Below are positions 46,846 through 58,200 of a stretch of 64,000 nt of DNA, in pieces. A program made the translations under genes and the position numbers. Origin of the DNA: Cryptomeria japonica (Eukaryota; Streptophyta; Pinopsida; Cupressales; Cupressaceae); assembly GCF_030272615.1 (NCBI RefSeq), contig NC_081409.1:470326573-470390572 (forward strand). Direction: 5' to 3'. Below the pieces are notes generated by a model, which saw nothing but the letters and a program-made list of their open reading frames with translations, had not been told where the DNA came from and did no database searches. The first letter of the stretch is position 1. The number at the start of each line of letters is the position of its first letter.

Positions 46846-47995
46846 TGTAATATCCTAAAATTGGTCATCTAAACCTTGGGCCCCTAATCTAGACAACATC
46901 ACCAAGGTCCTAACCGAAGGCAATTAAATCAATCTTGAGCACATTATTAATTCTTTAATCATCAAAAATCACATGGCAAATCAACTACTCAATATTAATT
47001 AAATATTTATTTAATTAATCAAATCATTTCCAAGAATATCATTTTGATCAATTACCCCATTTTAATTTATTAAATATCCTTGCATATTTAATTAATTAAT
47101 TAATTTGTCATTCAATCATGTAAAAAGGATTAATTTATTACAAAAGATGAATTAATTTATTACAAAGAGTTGAATTGAAAATAAAACAAAAAAAAGAATT
47201 GAATTGAGAGAGAAATCAAACTTGAGATATTATTTCTTTTTCTAAATTTAGAACTTGAAATCAAAAAAGCAATTTAATTGAATTATTGAATTATTCTCTA
47301 AAATTGGAAGTCAAAGCTTTTCAGAAAAGAAGTTCAGTTGCATTGAAAAGACCCTTTTCTTGAATAAATTAAAGAATTGTCTATTTTTATCCTATATGCA
47401 TGGAATTAATTTATTATTATTTTCCAATGCAACTTGGACTTCTAATTTGAATGCATTTCAATTAAACTATAATTGGAATCTATCTCAAGGTTAACTAAAT
47501 CATATTTCTCAATTATTTCAATTAATCCTAAACTGAGCTTTTTCTCTTGTGATTCTCTATAAATTCAGTCTTCAGCTCTCATTCCAATTCACCCCAGAGA
47601 TTTTTGAGAACACACTTGGAGATTATTATCACGCTAAGTTTTCTCTAGAGTCATTGAAGATTATTGTGCTTTTTAGATTATTTACATCCATTTTACATCC
47701 ATTATTGCTTGCATCCATTGTTGCTTGAATTGATTATTATTTGCTTGAATTATTCATCCATCTTGCATCCATATAGCTTAATATCATATAGATTAAATCC
47801 TTCATCTTGGTGTAGTCTAGTCACTGGTATTGCTTATAAACATCTGAGAGCAATCTTATACTCACATCTTTTAGAAGGCAATTAGTCGCTTTGCCATGGT
47901 TTATTTCTTATTGATTATTGATTACTAACCATGCATATAATGACTTAATTGAAGTGTTGTGCTTGCAGCTACAGGTTCACTTTTTCACACACACA
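46846..47995 (+). repeat. 5' LTR of element C
   Basis: This is a 1150-bp LTR starting TGTAATATCCTAAAATTGG and ending in TTTTTCACACACACA. The first 722 bases are nearly identical to 63279-64000. Confidence 0.95.
47558..47564 (+). promoter_or_regulatory. LTR TATA box (element C)
   Basis: TATAAAT occurs in CTCTATAAATTCAG, about 440 bases before the LTR end. It is conserved in all LTRs of the family. Confidence 0.65.
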
Positions 47996-47999
47996 TCTT

Positions 48000-48017
48000 T
48001 GGTGCCCATCGTGGGGC
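48000..48017 (+). promoter_or_regulatory. Primer-binding site (tRNA-Lys type), element C
   Basis: TGGTGCCCATCGTGGGGC lies four bases after the LTR. It matches the expected tRNA-Lys(CUU) complement with two C-to-T transitions. Confidence 0.78.
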
Positions 48018-48179
48018 CTGAAGACTACATTTTTTCGGCCTCCAAGACTGACTACTTTATTTTTGGTTATTTTCCAGGTTTCAGATTTTTTGGTTTTTCA
48101 TCCATACATCTCGTACGACAATTTTTACAGGCTGAAACGACAAACTGCAAGTGTCACATGAATTGCAAATATCCTATCA

Positions 48180-48320
48180 TATGAGAAGATCCTCTATTGT
48201 ATGAGTAGATTCTCTGTTGTATGAGCATAAATCCTCTATCGTACGAGTAGACATCATCAGCAATCTTCCTTCGTACAATACTGAATCCTGTTTCGTACGA
48301 GTCAAGTGTCTGTCATATGA
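48180..48320. repeat. TCGTACGA motif cluster in the leader, block 1 (element C)
   Basis: Perfect copies lie at 48239-48246 and 48293-48300. Degenerate copies (ATTGTATGAGTAG, TTGTATGAGCA, TTCGTACAAT) occur every 20-40 bases, often followed by AGAT or preceded by TCCTCT. Confidence 0.65.
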
Positions 48321-49335
48321 TTCTGTATTTTCTGGTAAAAGAGGCAAATTTCATTTTTTTTTATTTTTTTTTCATTTCTGATTGATTATTCTGACGACTG
48401 ACCCTGACTATTTATTTGTCTATCTCAGAGTTTTTCACAGCCTAACTAGTTTTTGCAGAATGCTTGTCGGAGAATATGCTTGTCGCACAAAAACAATATG
48501 ACTACTGATTCATTGTCTTTGCAGGTTGCCTAAGGAGAATCGACTAAATATCGTGTATTCTTTAAATTCATTTTTAGGAACCTAACTTGCTATCTGGTTA
48601 AAGAAAAAATTTGTCTTTCATGCTTTTAGAAGATTCTGAGAGGTAGGAGAGTATGCTCTTGTCTTTTTCTAGACAATCAGAAATCCAGACCCTTGAAGCT
48701 TTTTCTTTGTTTGAGATTTGTACATCTTTAGCAGGCCTGCCCTCCCAAGGGGTTGAAAAACTCTTAAAGCCGTTATGGCTGGTGTGAGGGGAATGACCTA
48801 AGTGGGAATGGCTAGACGCCAAGTACTCCAACCCACTATAAAATAAACGTGATTTGATGAAAATCAAGTCAACGACAATGCTCGAGAATAGCTCTCCTCC
48901 GTACCTTCGGGTATATTAAACCTTGGTTTTCAAGGCTAGGAGACCTCTTAATTGAGTTTATACCTTGACACGCCAAATGAATCCCTGACTAAATCCAATT
49001 TAAAATTAGAAGCTACCCGGTTCATCTCCGAAAGGGGGATAATATTTGTGCAAGAGAGATAATAACTCTCCCAAGATACTTATCATTTCGTGCCCCCATT
49101 AGCGTTTGGAGTCAAATAATACAGCATTGTGAATCCATTGCGTGAGACTCAGCAGTCGTATTCTGATTAGCTATTGGGTGTGTACCTGAGTCTACAAGCA
49201 AAGGTTTTCTTTCCTCACCAAATTTCTTAGGGTTTGCATGCTGTGATTGGAGTAACTATACATACCACTTGTTTTCTGTGTTTTTCATCCCTGAAACAAA
49301 AACTGAAATACCAAAAATTGGTGAAGACTAGAAAC

Positions 49336-49500
49336 AACTCACTAAGTCAAAACTTTGTCCGTGTTAGAAACTAGTCCATCCTAATTCGAAACTCTATCCA
49401 TGTCAAAAAAAACCTAGTCCATTTTAAGTCGGGAATCTATCCAAGTCAGAAACTAGTCTATCCTGGTCAAAAATCAGTCCATCTCAGAATTGGTCATACT
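49336..49500. repeat. Degenerate 38-bp-type minisatellite (element C)
   Basis: About four units with GAAACTAGTCCATCCTRA and CTATCCATGTCA motifs correspond to the complement of the 38-bp repeats at 13390-13613 in element A. They are fewer and less regular. Confidence 0.75.
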
Positions 49501-49554
49501 CAGTTATCATACTCAGCAATCAGAAAAACTCAAAATTTCTAGGCTCTGTCCTAT

Positions 49555-49700
49555 GAACAGTCGTACGAGTCTAATAATTCATCATCCTATATCACATCCT
49601 ATGTCATACAAGTTTTCTGGTTTGTCGTCCTAGACCTAATCCTATGTCGTACGAGTCATTTTATTATGTCATCTGACTTTGTATCCTATGTCATACGAAA
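49555..49700. repeat. TCGTACGA motif cluster in the leader, block 2 (element C)
   Basis: Perfect copies lie at 49561-49568 and 49647-49654, within repeats of the form CCTATGTCGTACGAGT. Degenerate copies extend to about 49850. Confidence 0.65.
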
Positions 49701-50248
49701 TAGAACTGCTCTGAGTCTTTTATCATCCTGTACATGCCCATTTTTTGTATGGTATGAGGTAGCAACTCATATAAAACAAAACTATTATCGTCCTATAGCT
49801 ACTAAATTATCATCCGGTCCAGAAAATCCTGTCGTAAGAGTCTGGTTTTGTCAGAACAGAACAGTCAAACTTGCCTAAAAATAGTTTAAAATAAACATAA
49901 TACTGGTTATCATTTTCTTGAGCATAAACAAATCAAGATAGTGTGCCTCTGCCATTTGCATTGCACGATTTGGTCGATCACCTTTCAGCTAGTTCAATCA
50001 ACTACCTATAAAATTTTAGTCACTTAGACAATGCCTTATACAAGATAGATCATTCCTGAAACCAAACTGAATCTTACACTACGCTTAGAATCAACTTAGA
50101 TAACATCTTAGATAGGATAAACCATTCCTGAAATTAGACTAAATCTCAGTTGTTTCTCCTAAACAATACTCTAAACAGAACAACTAGCTTTGAAATTGAT
50201 CTTGACCTCTGCATCACAAACACATTTAGGTCACACAAATCCATAAAG

Positions 50249-52080
50249 ATGCCTATTCAAACTAGGAGTTCTCATAAGAAACAAGCCAAAGGAAAAGAAC
50301 AAACCTTCACCTATCAAGATAATCCATTCTATGTGAAGGATCCACTCACTGACATGCCATCGTCATAAGGCGGACCAATTTTTGATGAACCGAAATCTCC
50401 CACTATACATGAGACATAATACAATGATGGAAACAAAAATGACCGTAATATTCCCAAAAATCATAATGACTCCTCATCATCAAGTGAGATTGACGAAGAT
50501 GCTAAACCTCCAGAAAAAGAAATCCTTAACTGTCAGAAAGACAAAGACTTTAGAAAAATGATGAAAACTATCATGACCCGAGAGAATGAAGACTGTTTCT
50601 TAGAACTAGCAAAACAAGGTGCCAAACTTCCTATTGGATATGATGTTCAAACACTTGTTACTAAAAGGGAAGACTCGCCTATACTCATGGTACACAAACA
50701 GTTACTAGCTTTGCGGATGGAGGTCACAGAACTGAAGAATAAGGACAAGTCCCCGAAACAATATTCTCTGGAAACAATATGTCCCTTTCCATTTGACAAG
50801 AATCTAAACATGCCTCCATTTCCTTCATGAGTGGAAATCCCAAAATTTGACAAATATGACAGTACCTCAGATCCTCAAGATCATGTTAGGGAATTTAGTG
50901 CTGCTTGTATGGAATTCATGCATGATCAAATGTACCTCATGCATATCTTCCCAAGGAGTTTAGGGGGTCAAGCAATGGAATGGTTCTCAAGTCTACCCAA
51001 AGGAATAAAAACATTCGAAGAAATAATCCAACTATTTTTACAACAATACTCATACAACATTCAACATCCTGTAACTATGATCGATCTTTGTAATACTCAA
51101 CAGAAAATAGGGGAACCTCTTCTTACTTTTCTCCAACGCTGGAGAAGGATGTTCTCCAGGTACCCATGACCTATTACAGACTCTGATAAAATGGATATAT
51201 TTGTCAATAACTTGGTCCCCAAACTGAAATATAGCATACAAATGCAAGTACACCCATCATTTAACAAAATGGTAGATAATTCCATTCGAATGGAAGATGT
51301 GCTCATAAAGAAGGGGGATATCACACCTTGGAAAGAAACACAAACAGGATCTAGATCTAAAGGGAAGAACAAGTATTGGAAATTTGGCAAAGATAACAAT
51401 AAGAATGTTGTTAATGATGGAGTAGTAGACACTATCAAAACCAACTCAAAATCCACAATATTCAACTTGGCTAGTGGTACACAAGCACTTAAAGCTGCTG
51501 ACATTGTAGTAGAGAATTCACCAAAGAAAACAAAGGAATGGTTCAAAGAAAAGCCTTGGCTTTCCAAACCTAAGCGTGATTTTACTCCTCTTGAAGAATC
51601 ATATGAATCCGCTTTCAAAACTCTATTGGCAAACAACTTGATAACACTACCAAATAACTCCAGACCATATGATCCATATGTCAAACCAAGATGGTGGAGA
51701 GAAAATGAATACTGTGACTTCCATCGGAATAAGGGTCATAACATAAACAATTGCATGAAGCTAAAACATGAGATTCAAGATCTCATAGATGCTGGTAAAG
51801 TTGTTGTTGGGAATCATCCAACCAATGCTAATCATAAAGCATTTTAAAGACCCTTTGCCTGCTTACGAACAAGATGATTCCTCAAAGACCAAAGGAGGTG
51901 CCAAGGTAAATTATACTTATGCCAGCCAGGACAACGTTATCAACATGACTGAACCTTCACACTCAGAATATTGCAATGTGATTATAGTTCAAGATAAACC
52001 AAATGAATCATGATATGCAAGAGCTCTGACCTGATCTCAAAAGAAAGTTACCCTCCAAGGAGCTAGTTCTTCCAACCTAG
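50249..52080 (+). pseudogene. Gag with retrotransposon gag domain and zinc knuckle (element C)
   Basis: The start MPIQTRSSHKK at 50249 matches element A. The N-terminal part stops at 50368 (TCA-to-TAA compared with A). The capsid-like core (50831-51169) reads YDSTSDPQDHVREF to GGQAMEWFSSLPKGIKTFEE. A long open frame, 51191-51847, includes MEDVLIKKGDI, PWLSKPKRDFTPLEESYES and the knuckle CX2HX4GHX4C (CDFHRNKGHNINNC, 51713-51754), intact. The tail continues to about 52080. Three stops and a frameshift near 51845 break it. Confidence 0.93.
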
Positions 52081-52106
52081 CTCAAGAAACATCAAATCCA
52101 ATAGCC

Positions 52107-52975
52107 TTGCCAAACAAACAAAAGGAATCAACCTTGGACAAATTTAAAAGATTAACCTCATCATCATCCTTTGGATACAGTGTGGTTGAACAGTTAAAAA
52201 GGACAAATGCTCAATTTTCAATTTTTGAATTGCTACAACTCTCATCTTCTCACAAGGACATCCTGGACAAAGCATTGCTCACTACATTCCAAAAGATTTA
52301 GATATTGATCGGTTTCAGTGTATGGTGGGTCATTTGACTTCACCTCACTATTTGACCTTCTCTAAAGAGGATGACAATTTGTTAAATCATCCACATAACC
52401 AGCCATTGCATATTGAAGCCATGATCCACAAACACAGAGTCAAACGTATTTTGATAGACGGAGGCACGGGGTTGAATATATGTACTTATCATCTACTTAC
52501 ACAACTAGGATTCTCTGAAAATGTCATTGATCTAGGCAAGAAAATAACAATTAAAGCCTATGATGAGGAAGAGAGGACCTCCAAAGGTCTGGTATCATTA
52601 CCAATCAGAGTGGGACCGGTAGAGAGAGATGTCCTTTTCCAGGTTCTTGATATTCCATTGTCATACAATATATTACTGGGCAGGTCATGGATTCATGAAA
52701 TGAAGGCAGTACCATCAACATATCACCAATGCTTAAAGTTTCCTTATAACGAAGCTGAAGTTAGTATTCCTGTTGATACAAATGTCATTTGTAATGCATT
52801 GACAAAAGGTGCAGATACTTTTGTGCCTCATAATAGGGCAGCCTCTCCAAATGAAGATCCAAAAACATTGATGAAAAACTTAGAAACGAGATTGAAGATT
52901 ACAAATACCGGCATGGATGGCTACAAGATAGAATCGGTACTATCATTAATTTCTCTCCCTCCATCACCATTATAG
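52107..52975 (+). pseudogene. Aspartic protease region (element C)
   Basis: LKRTNAQFSIFELLQLSSSHKD leads to a break near 52300 (a small deletion compared with A and B). An open 217-residue frame follows (52322-52975) with HRVKRILIDGGTGLNICTY, in which the catalytic Asp is present as DGG instead of the usual D[ST]G. It also carries SLPIRVGPVERDVLFQVLDI and [20 protein letters not shown]. The DGG form is shared by the family, apart from the mutated A and D copies. Confidence 0.88.
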
Positions 52976-54267
52976 TTGGGCAAACCATCAGAGGCTATGA
53001 GAACACAAACTTTAGCTCCGAATACTATATATGATGGTCTCTTTATACAGTCTTCTACCTCCTTGGTGGATGAAATAGAAGAGGATAATGTGCTTAACTG
53101 GCTCTAAATGAGGAGGTACGACATTGTGAGATTTCCTCAAACCAATATGGTCATGGTTACAAAATGATTCAACGCATGGGGTACTTAGGTACTGGTCCTT
53201 TGGGCAAACAAAAAGAAGGTATTATTGAACCAATTGAGCTACAAACCAAATCCACACATGATAAGGCTGGACTGGGATACAATCCGAAAAAGACATCAGA
53301 ACAAAAACATGCTTCTAAGTCTAAGTGCTCGAAAAAGATATCGCCTTTAACATTATATGAAGCAGACACTAAACAAACAAAAGTAGAGTGTAGAAAAGAG
53401 AAAGAGGAATCAACAGTCAAGAAAGAAGAAATAGTCAGTGCTCAAGCTTCAGCGGTATCAGCTACGATAATACAAGAAGTTGAGGTTCTTGAGGATATAA
53501 GAGATGAAGTCGTAAGAATCAGAGAATTGTTTGCACCATTAAATGTTCCAGTCACATATACTGGCAGGCAACAAGTAGATGATTCAGAGACTTATTCAAA
53601 CGAGTATGAATGGGGTCCTGATTATCTTTCAGACACATCCACTACAGAAATGCTAAAAGAATCTAGTGGTGTCATAGATGATACTCAAGAGCTGATGCAC
53701 ATAAAACTAGAGAGGGAAATACAAGAAATTAGAAAAAAGAGACAAGCAAATTATGAACAAGGATTGAAAGAAGGAACAATACCAAAAAGCTTCTCATCTA
53801 TATGTCCTTATCCTAAAACAAAACAAATTAGTTATGGTACTACACAGGAAGAGTTAGAAGCTACAGAACAAGAACCAATCATTAGTCCAGAAGAATCTGA
53901 ATGGAGTAGACGGCAAAAAATCACAAAAACAATGAGATCATGTCAACAGGTGTGTCAGATACAAATGACAAATGAACCAAAACATGAAGGAACTTGTAGC
54001 ATTAAAGATGTTAGTATTGATAGCATACATATGCTTACTAAATCACCTGAAAGAGACTTGGAAACTTCATCTGATGACTCTGATGACTCTGATGATAGTC
54101 CTATTCATGAGGATACCCACTCAACCCCAAATTCTGAATCATCTAATACAAACAATGAAAAGTTGTCTACTAGTTTTATTGTTGTTAAACCATGATATGA
54201 CATCCAGTCCAGCGTAGTAAATGATGTTACAAGTATGTCTATTGGATTATATTGATTAAATATTAAT
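52976..54267 (+). pseudogene. Protease-RT linker with G-patch-like motif (element C)
   Basis: The open frame 53164-54195 (343 residues) starts with IQRMGYLGTGPLGKQKEGII and EPI, then AGLGYNP. This glycine spacing is like that of a G-patch. It is followed by Lys/Glu-rich sequence, VTYTGRQQVDDSET, a coiled stretch (LEREIQEIRKKRQANYEQG) and an Asp/Ser-rich tail. No enzyme motif is seen beyond the G-patch-like part. The conserved length in A, B and C argues for a real polyprotein region. Confidence 0.75.
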
Positions 54268-55545
54268 GTGAACTTTAATAATCATGATCTGACTCTTCCT
54301 GGTCTCGAGACACTTATGCAAGGTATTATTCTGGAACTCAACTTTTTGATCCGCAGTTGTGATAACAATACCATGAACACTCTTGAACCTATCCAAAATT
54401 TGTGCTTAGTACATCCTCAATTGATTGACTGTACTTTAGCGAATCAACCCATGGATATACCTACTTTTTCCAATGACTATACATTATCCTATTATCTCAA
54501 TGCAATCAAACCTATAAACTCTTCCACCAGTGAACGGAGTGAAAATATGACTGAAGCGGATATCAAGTATCTTAGTCACAAAAACAAGAAAAATAAAAAT
54601 AAAAGATCTGATGGCGAAAACCATATTGTGGCAGTGTCAGAATCTAAAAAAGAGAAAATAAAGGAAGTACCTAAAGGTGAAAACCTCTTTGAGGTGCCTG
54701 AAGGTGAGATACTTGGTATACTGCCCAGTCATTTTCAGGAGCGGTCTTCCATATTGATCGAGCCAACTCAACCAGTGAATATCGGGAATCAAGAGACACC
54801 ACAAATTATTCACGTAGCTCAATCACTATCAACAGAGGAATTGAAATATTTCACTCAGCTATTCTTAGAGAAGAAAATAAACTTTGCATGGACGTACTCT
54901 GATATGCCAGGCTTAGATCCTGATCTCATTATGCACCATCTCTCAATCACACCAGGAGTAAAACCAGTTAAACAAAAACTTTGTAAGATGCACCTGCATG
55001 TAGCATTATTGGTCAAAGTTGAACTAGAGAAACTGCTCAAAGCTGGATTTATCAGAGCAATAGATTATGTTGAATGGATTTCCAACATAGTGCCTATGTC
55101 GAAGGCAAATAAATCTATCAGAGTTTGTATAGATTTTAGAGATCTCAAGAAAGCATGTTTGAAAGACGACTTTCCATTGCCAAATATTGATATGATAGTC
55201 GACATGAAAGCTGGGTATGAGATGCACTCACTAATGGATGGATTTTCTGGCTACAACCAGATTAAAATCGCTCCTGGAGATCAAGAAAAGACAGTTTTCA
55301 CCTGTGCGTGGGGAACCTTTTGCTGGAACGTCATGCCATTTGGGTTCAAGAGCAAAAGGGTGACCTATCAAAGAGCAGTTACAACTATCTTTCATGACAT
55401 GATGCATAAGAATATGAAAGATTATGTTGATAATACCTTAGTGAAGACTATGAAAAGATCAACGCATATTCAAGAGTTAGGTCCTATACTTGACAGAATG
55501 GAAAAGTTTAAGCTTTGATTAAATCCAAAGAGGTGTGCATTCGGA
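54268..55545 (+). pseudogene. Reverse transcriptase (element C), active site mutated
   Basis: The open frame 54268-55518 (416 residues) carries an N-terminal connector and the RT core: GFIRAIDYVEWISNIVPM, VCIDFRDLKKACLKDDFPLP, GFSGYNQIKIAPGDQEKTVF, TFCWNVMPFGFKSKRVTYQRA. The catalytic motif at 55423-55434 reads YVDN instead of YVDD (element A has YVDD). This removes one of the two metal-binding aspartates and should inactivate polymerisation. A stop follows at 55516-55518 (KFKL-stop), and a frameshift occurs further on. Confidence 0.95.
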
Positions 55546-55789
55546 GTGACATTTGGTAAACTACTTGGCTACATCATTTCAAAGAAGGGCATCAAGGTTG
55601 ATCCTGAGGAAGATCCAAGCTATAATGGAAATGCCACCTCCAAAGAACATCAGTCAAATGAGAAGTCTGTAGGGACGTCTCCAATCCATTAGAAGATTCA
55701 TTTCTCAGCTAGCAGAAAAGGCTCAACCTTTTACAAAAGTATTGAGAAAAGGAATAATATACAACTAGGATCAGTAGTGTGAACAACAT

Positions 55790-56060
55790 CTTCAGCAAAT
55801 AAAAGAGTACCTATCTAATCCATCGATATTGATGCCACGTATTCAAGGTGAGCCAATAATCTCATATATATCAACAACTGATTCATCACTGGGGGCACTT
55901 ATGGCGCAACAAGATGACAACAAAAAAGAAAGAGCTATTTATTACATCAGCAGGACATTGGTGTCTTATGAAATGAGCTACAGTATAATAGAAAAAGAAT
56001 GCTTGGCATTAGTCTTTGCATCACAGAAACTGAAGCACTATATGCTAGCACATTGAGTCA
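55790..56060 (+). pseudogene. First RNase H of pol (element C)
   Basis: STTDSSLGALMAQQDDNKKE, AIYYISRTLVSYEMSY and IEKECLALVFASQKLKHYML form the usual gypsy RNase H-like region following RT. A stop at 56056 ends the open part; the continuation (NPLKYLLN-type) is readable to 56110. Confidence 0.9.
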
Positions 56061-56110
56061 AGTATGTGGCCAAAATCAATCCACTCAAGTATCTTCTTAA
56101 TAAACCAACA

Positions 56111-56810
56111 CTCACTAGAAGATTGGAAAAGTGGGTAATGATCCTTATAGAGTTTGACATTGAATATGTGGAACACAAAGCCATAAAAAGATAGGTAATT
56201 GTTGATCAGCTTGCTGAAGCTCCACTTGAGGATACTCAACCACTACACATTGAGTTCCCAGATGAATCAATAATGCATCTTACTCAACAACCCTGGAAGA
56301 TGTTCTTCGATGGTTCCTTTACTCAAAATGGTTCAGGTGTTGGCATATTATTCATTACTCCTCAGAAGTATTCAATTCCAAAGTCTTATAAGATTTTATT
56401 CCCTTGCACAAACAATATTACAGAATATGAAGCTTTTGTGAATGGAATAAAACTAGCTATTGAATGGAAGGTTGTTGAATTACATATCTATGGAGATTCT
56501 CAACTAGTTATCAATCAGATCAATAATACATATCAGACTCGAGATGAGAAATTGATGCCTTACAAGAGGATGGTGGATGATATCAAGAAGTACTTTTCTT
56601 TTGTATCATTTCAATAGATTCCTAAATCAATGAACAAAGCAGCAGATGCTATGGCCACCTTGGCATCTATACCTAACCTACATGAGTCCAATTTTTGCTT
56701 CAATTTCCTGGTGGAAGAGTTATATTACCCTGCTTATGATTCTCCTGAGACCCAAATAGTCTATTCTATAATTGGACATGACTCATCCTAATACAGCCAC
56801 ATCTACTCCT
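56111..56810 (+). pseudogene. Second RNase H (Tat-type) of pol (element C)
   Basis: The open part 56273-56617 carries WKMFFDGSFTQNGSGVGI, NNITEYEAFVNGIKLAIEW and YGDSQLVINQI with the three acidic positions. A CAG-to-TAG stop (SFQ in A) lies at 56615. The remaining AADAMATLASI block is readable after it. This is the Tat-lineage extra RNase H. Confidence 0.92.
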
Positions 56811-56859
56811 ATCTACATGACCAAGTTATTCCTGAAAATCTTACCTGAAATGAGAAAAG

Positions 56860-58028
56860 AAACCTAACTCGAAACACTTTGCGGTATGTTATCATAGCTA
56901 ATGATTTATTTAGATGAGGTTTGGATGGTACATTGCTTAGATGTCTAGAAACTGAAGAGTCTAAACATGCATTATCGGAAGTCCATGAAGGTATTTGTGG
57001 ATCTCATTCGAATGGTTTTACTTTAGCTTGGAAACTATTACGGGTTGGCTACTACTGGCCAGATATGGAAAAGGATGCCATTAAATTTGCTAAGACTTGT
57101 GAGAAATGTCAGCTTCATGGAAATCTCATACATGCCCCAGCAAGGGACCTCATACCATTTATAACACACTGGCCTTTTTAGCAATGGGCCTTTGATCTCA
57201 TTGGTCAGATATATCCGGCTTCATCCAATGGACATAAATTTATCATAACTATCACTGAGTATTTCACCAAGTGGGTAGAGGTAGTTCCGCTCACCAAAGC
57301 AACTGGTAAACAAGTCACCTTATTCATCCTAAACTATATAATTTGCAGGTATGGGATACCTTTGTCCATCGTGACTGATAATGGAGGACAATTCAAGAAT
57401 AAAGATCTGGATGAGCTTTGTGAGAAATTCAAAATAAAGAAACACTGCTCATCAGTATATTACCCTCAAGGTAATGGACAAGCTGAGGCATCTAACAAAA
57501 ACCTACTGACTATCTTGCACAGAATAGTGAACAAGTCTAGGAAGGATTGGCATCTGCAGGTCAATCCTGCACTATGGGCTTACAGAACTAGTATCAGAAC
57601 ACCTACTGGGGCTACACCTTTTTCCTTTGTTGTATGGGTCTAAATCAGTATTACCTATTGAAGTAGAAATACCATCTCTAAGAGTTTCATATCGAGGTCT
57701 TGTTACTAATGAATATCATAGAATATCTAGATTGCAAGAACTCGAATTGCTGGATGAGCATCGACAAGTGGTGTTTGATCATCTTAGAGTGTATCAGAAG
57801 AGAAAGTCCAGAGGGTATAACAAGAAAGTTCGACAAAGAGAATTTCAAGTTGGTGACCTAGTTCTGAGAGAAAATCCAAAAAATCAACAGTTTCACGACA
57901 ATAAAGGGAAGTTTGAACCCAACTGGTTGGGTCCCTACATTGTTACTACAGCATACAGCTCTGGTGCCTATCAACTCTCAAACTCGGAAGGAGAAAGCTC
58001 CATGAACCAAGTAACACCATCCACTTGA
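56860..58028 (+). pseudogene. Integrase (element C)
   Basis: The zinc-binding domain (56921-57181) shows EVHEGICGSHSNG and CEKCQ. The catalytic core has Asp at 57194-57196 (AFDLIG), Asp at 57377-57379 (TDNGGQF) and Glu at 57485-57487 (GQAEASNK), in one frame and spaced as a DD35E triad. The C-terminal domain (57627-58028) ends with the GPY/F-type NWLGPYIVTTAYSSGAYQL. Defects are a CAG-to-TAG stop at about 57179 and a frameshift near 57630. Confidence 0.94.
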
Positions 58029-58084
58029 ATAAATTCTTCGCTTAGCACTCTCTACTCCAGCAAACTTGTATAGTTGGAAAAGTC

Positions 58085-58200
58085 GTAAAAAAAAATCCTA
58101 AAAATCAAAAAAAGTCCTGAAGAAATCCAAAAAAAAAAAGAAAAAAAGAAAAAAGAAAAGAAGAAAAAAATAAAAGAAGAAAAAAATAAAAAAGAGCAAA
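58085..58200 (+). repeat. A/G-rich tract after integrase (element C)
   Basis: About 115 bases are nearly all A and G with rare T and C. The equivalent in element A (4800-4885) is T-rich on the plus strand. The tract separates the ends of the opposing genes. Confidence 0.8.

Larger units (their letters stand above)
48018..50248 (+). other. 5' leader of element C (PBS to gag)
   Basis: This is a 2.2-kb non-coding leader matching that of A. It contains TCGTACGA clusters (48180-48320 and 49555-49700), a conserved block at about 48540-49100 and a degenerate form of the 38-bp minisatellite (49336-49500). No gene is supported. Confidence 0.75.
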
